Shown here one piece after another: positions 8,401-8,657 of a DNA stretch of 8,657 nucleotides. Positions within the stretch are counted from its first letter, which is position 1. Every line of letters begins with the position of its first letter. The DNA comes from Granulicella sp. UBA5172 (GTDB taxonomy: Bacteria; Acidobacteriota; Terriglobia; Terriglobales; Acidobacteriaceae). A model generated the notes under the pieces. That model was given only the letters and a program-made list of their open reading frames with translations, did no database searches and was not told where the DNA came from. A program made the translations under genes and the position numbers. Location: the NCBI GenBank assembly GCA_002413385.1, contig DHWW01000288.1:1-8657 (forward strand). The letters are read 5' to 3'.

Positions 8401-8657
8401 GTCAACACAACGCTGAAGCAACAGAAAGATCTCCGCATCACGGCCAGGATCGTTTCACCAGCCAATGTAACTTTAGATGCCGAGGACGTCACCGTGCCGG
8501 CTGACGCGAATGCCGTTACACCCGTGCTGCACCTGCCCATTCCATCCCTCACTCAGAAGAATCCTCTCGTCTTCGTCCGGCTAGAAATGCGTGATGAGAA
8601 GGGCGCACTTGTAGCCGATAACTTCTACTGGATCGCGCGCGATGGTGAGAGCTATCG
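5452..8657 (+). CDS. Exported GH2 glycoside hydrolase with N-terminal LamG-like domain (exo-beta-glucosaminidase / beta-mannosidase type), 3' end at 1-462
   Basis: The enzyme should hydrolyse terminal beta-linked hexosamine or mannose residues with retention of configuration. From TTG 5452, an export signal runs to about residue 46, with a twin-arginine-like FRRAIL (27-32) and a hydrophobic stretch to LLPSC (39-43). A LamG/concanavalin-like jellyroll follows at about 55-230 (LYVDG present), then a Pro-rich linker (240-273). The GH2 sugar-binding domain (about 274-470) carries EGWDWIPAIRDRDTG, with W458 and W460. Next come an Ig-like domain and a TIM barrel with GGNWGMDD (683-690) and NMIRNW. 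Catalytic candidates are E784 in WCGRNEG (acid/base) and E842 in SVELG (nucleophile). The characterised exo-glucosaminidase CsxA has Asp in the acid/base position, so chitosan specificity is not assured. The frame is open at the window edge and continues without interruption at base 1, giving about 1188 residues. GH2 is certain; exact substrate and export route are not. Confidence 0.92.
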   Translation, partial: MKRLDLTLCAMTWISTRSLRTFHSRAFRRAILGISLAWLLPSCFAGQVVDQAGPYLAHLIGGGPSLKKSLPESVANARNWSEQVWFRTDNPSSDFLIAGTGDPSSSYSRYFEVRSGHPGMRFSASSSLMASSSLPPAVWHLIAVTDDGKDASLYVDGVLASSGSSARGDISPELQLAPDPPSSTMDRFSGEVGGFSVSSGSMAAADVAQMFANPPNFNAQTREENAKPWSIQVKQGIGLREPQDPDEMPHGAAPEQPRAKPLPPAGPALRENGNDSWDIAANWRLLSNVGSAAIAPTAGAQVSMPGYNDSAWLVATVPGTVLTTMIDRGIYPDSDFGLNNLAIPESLNEHDYWYRVEFPTPKTDGIGRRRTLHFAGINYAAEVWLNGQRLGQIRGAFRRGDFDVTHVLRPNVVNALAVRVSPPPHPGIPQEQSIKGGPGPDGGSLTIDGPTFVCTEGWDWIPAIRDRDTGLWQGVSLTESGAVTLGDPQVITRLPLPDRSSADVELHLPVHNSSTASMHVIVSAAFEGVRIRMPATVPPGDTVLNLLPRDFATLHLSHPRLWWPNGYGAPELYHLKLQLLAASGAISDERETTFGVREVTYELSLFDHAGRVQRVEAVPDETLGKGYDAVDVHHADMRQTADGWASTIDPRAEGTSAIRPVSNENGLTDLVIKVNGVRIAVRGGNWGMDDSRKRVSREHLEPYFRLHREANLNMIRNWVGQNTEETFYQLADEYGMMVWNDFWATTENTDAEPDDPTLFVDNARDVVRRYRNHPSIVVWCGRNEGVPPPALNDMMIDMFRKEDGTRFYSPSSNQVDLRPSGPYKWREPSLYFSKLNRGFSVELGISSFPTREAFEHTVAPADRWPLSDAWAYHDWHRSNGGDTHELMREVDLQLGPSTSLSEFERRIQLFNYVDYQAIFEGMYAHLWSPNSGRMIWMTQPAWPSTMWQMYSSDYDTQASFYGIKKANAPLHVQMDLSDYEVAAVNTTLKQQKDLRITARIVSPANVTLDAEDVTVPADANAVTPVLHLPIPSLTQKNPLVFVRLEMRDEKGALVADNFYWIARDGESY
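8557..8657. repeat. Right copy of 101-bp terminal direct repeat
   Basis: Identical over all 101 bases to positions 1-101 and truncated by the window edge. Overlapping the two copies gives a closed sequence of 8556 bases and restores a full GH2 gene. An exact overlap of odd length is also what a k-mer assembler leaves when it closes a cyclic path, so the length of the match may be set by the method rather than by biology. Confidence 0.97.

Noticed and set aside
1..8657. A plasmid, phage or satellite genome, suggested by the circular closure.
   Set aside because: No replication initiator, partition, relaxase, capsid, terminase, integrase or toxin-antitoxin gene is visible; all three real genes are of chromosomal glycan-use type.

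Overview
The window reads as a short piece of a free-living, probably soil or sediment, Acidobacteriota genome (Terriglobia-like). This is inferred from one very large Oar-type TonB-dependent receptor with an N-terminal carboxypeptidase-regulatory-like domain and the LPLNGRN and FGGVIGGP motifs, from moderately high GC, and from a secreted family 2 glycoside hydrolase carrying a LamG-type domain. All convincing genes lie on the + strand. I see no rRNA, tRNA, CRISPR, insertion sequence, integrase, replication or mobilisation gene.

Layout. Bases 1-462 encode the C-terminal end of a GH2 enzyme. A 134-base gap with a strong AGGAGG site leads to the 1127-residue TonB-dependent receptor (597-3980). 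A secreted CPPED1-like calcineurin-type phosphoesterase (3981-4853) begins on the base after the receptor stop codon. About 600 bases without a convincing gene follow (4854-5451), holding a possible 46-codon reading frame and an 8-bp inverted repeat. From a likely TTG at 5452 to the window end runs the N-terminal and catalytic part of a GH2 enzyme.

The key structural observation is that bases 1-101 and 8557-8657 are identical. Joining the ends at this overlap gives a closed 8556-base sequence, and the two GH2 pieces fuse in frame into one intact protein of about 1188 residues. So the window is best read as a circular (or tandemly repeated) unit opened inside the GH2 gene, with order GH2 - receptor - phosphoesterase - non-coding leader - GH2. 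Whether that is a real DNA circle, a head-to-tail chromosomal amplification or an assembly loop cannot be settled from the sequence.

Functionally the three genes look like a small glycan-use operon. The exported GH2 enzyme would trim beta-linked hexosamine or mannose residues, the outer-membrane receptor would take up the products, and the exported phosphoesterase might remove phosphate from a phosphorylated glycan or related ligand. The gene calls rest on visible motifs; the substrate and joint pathway are inference.
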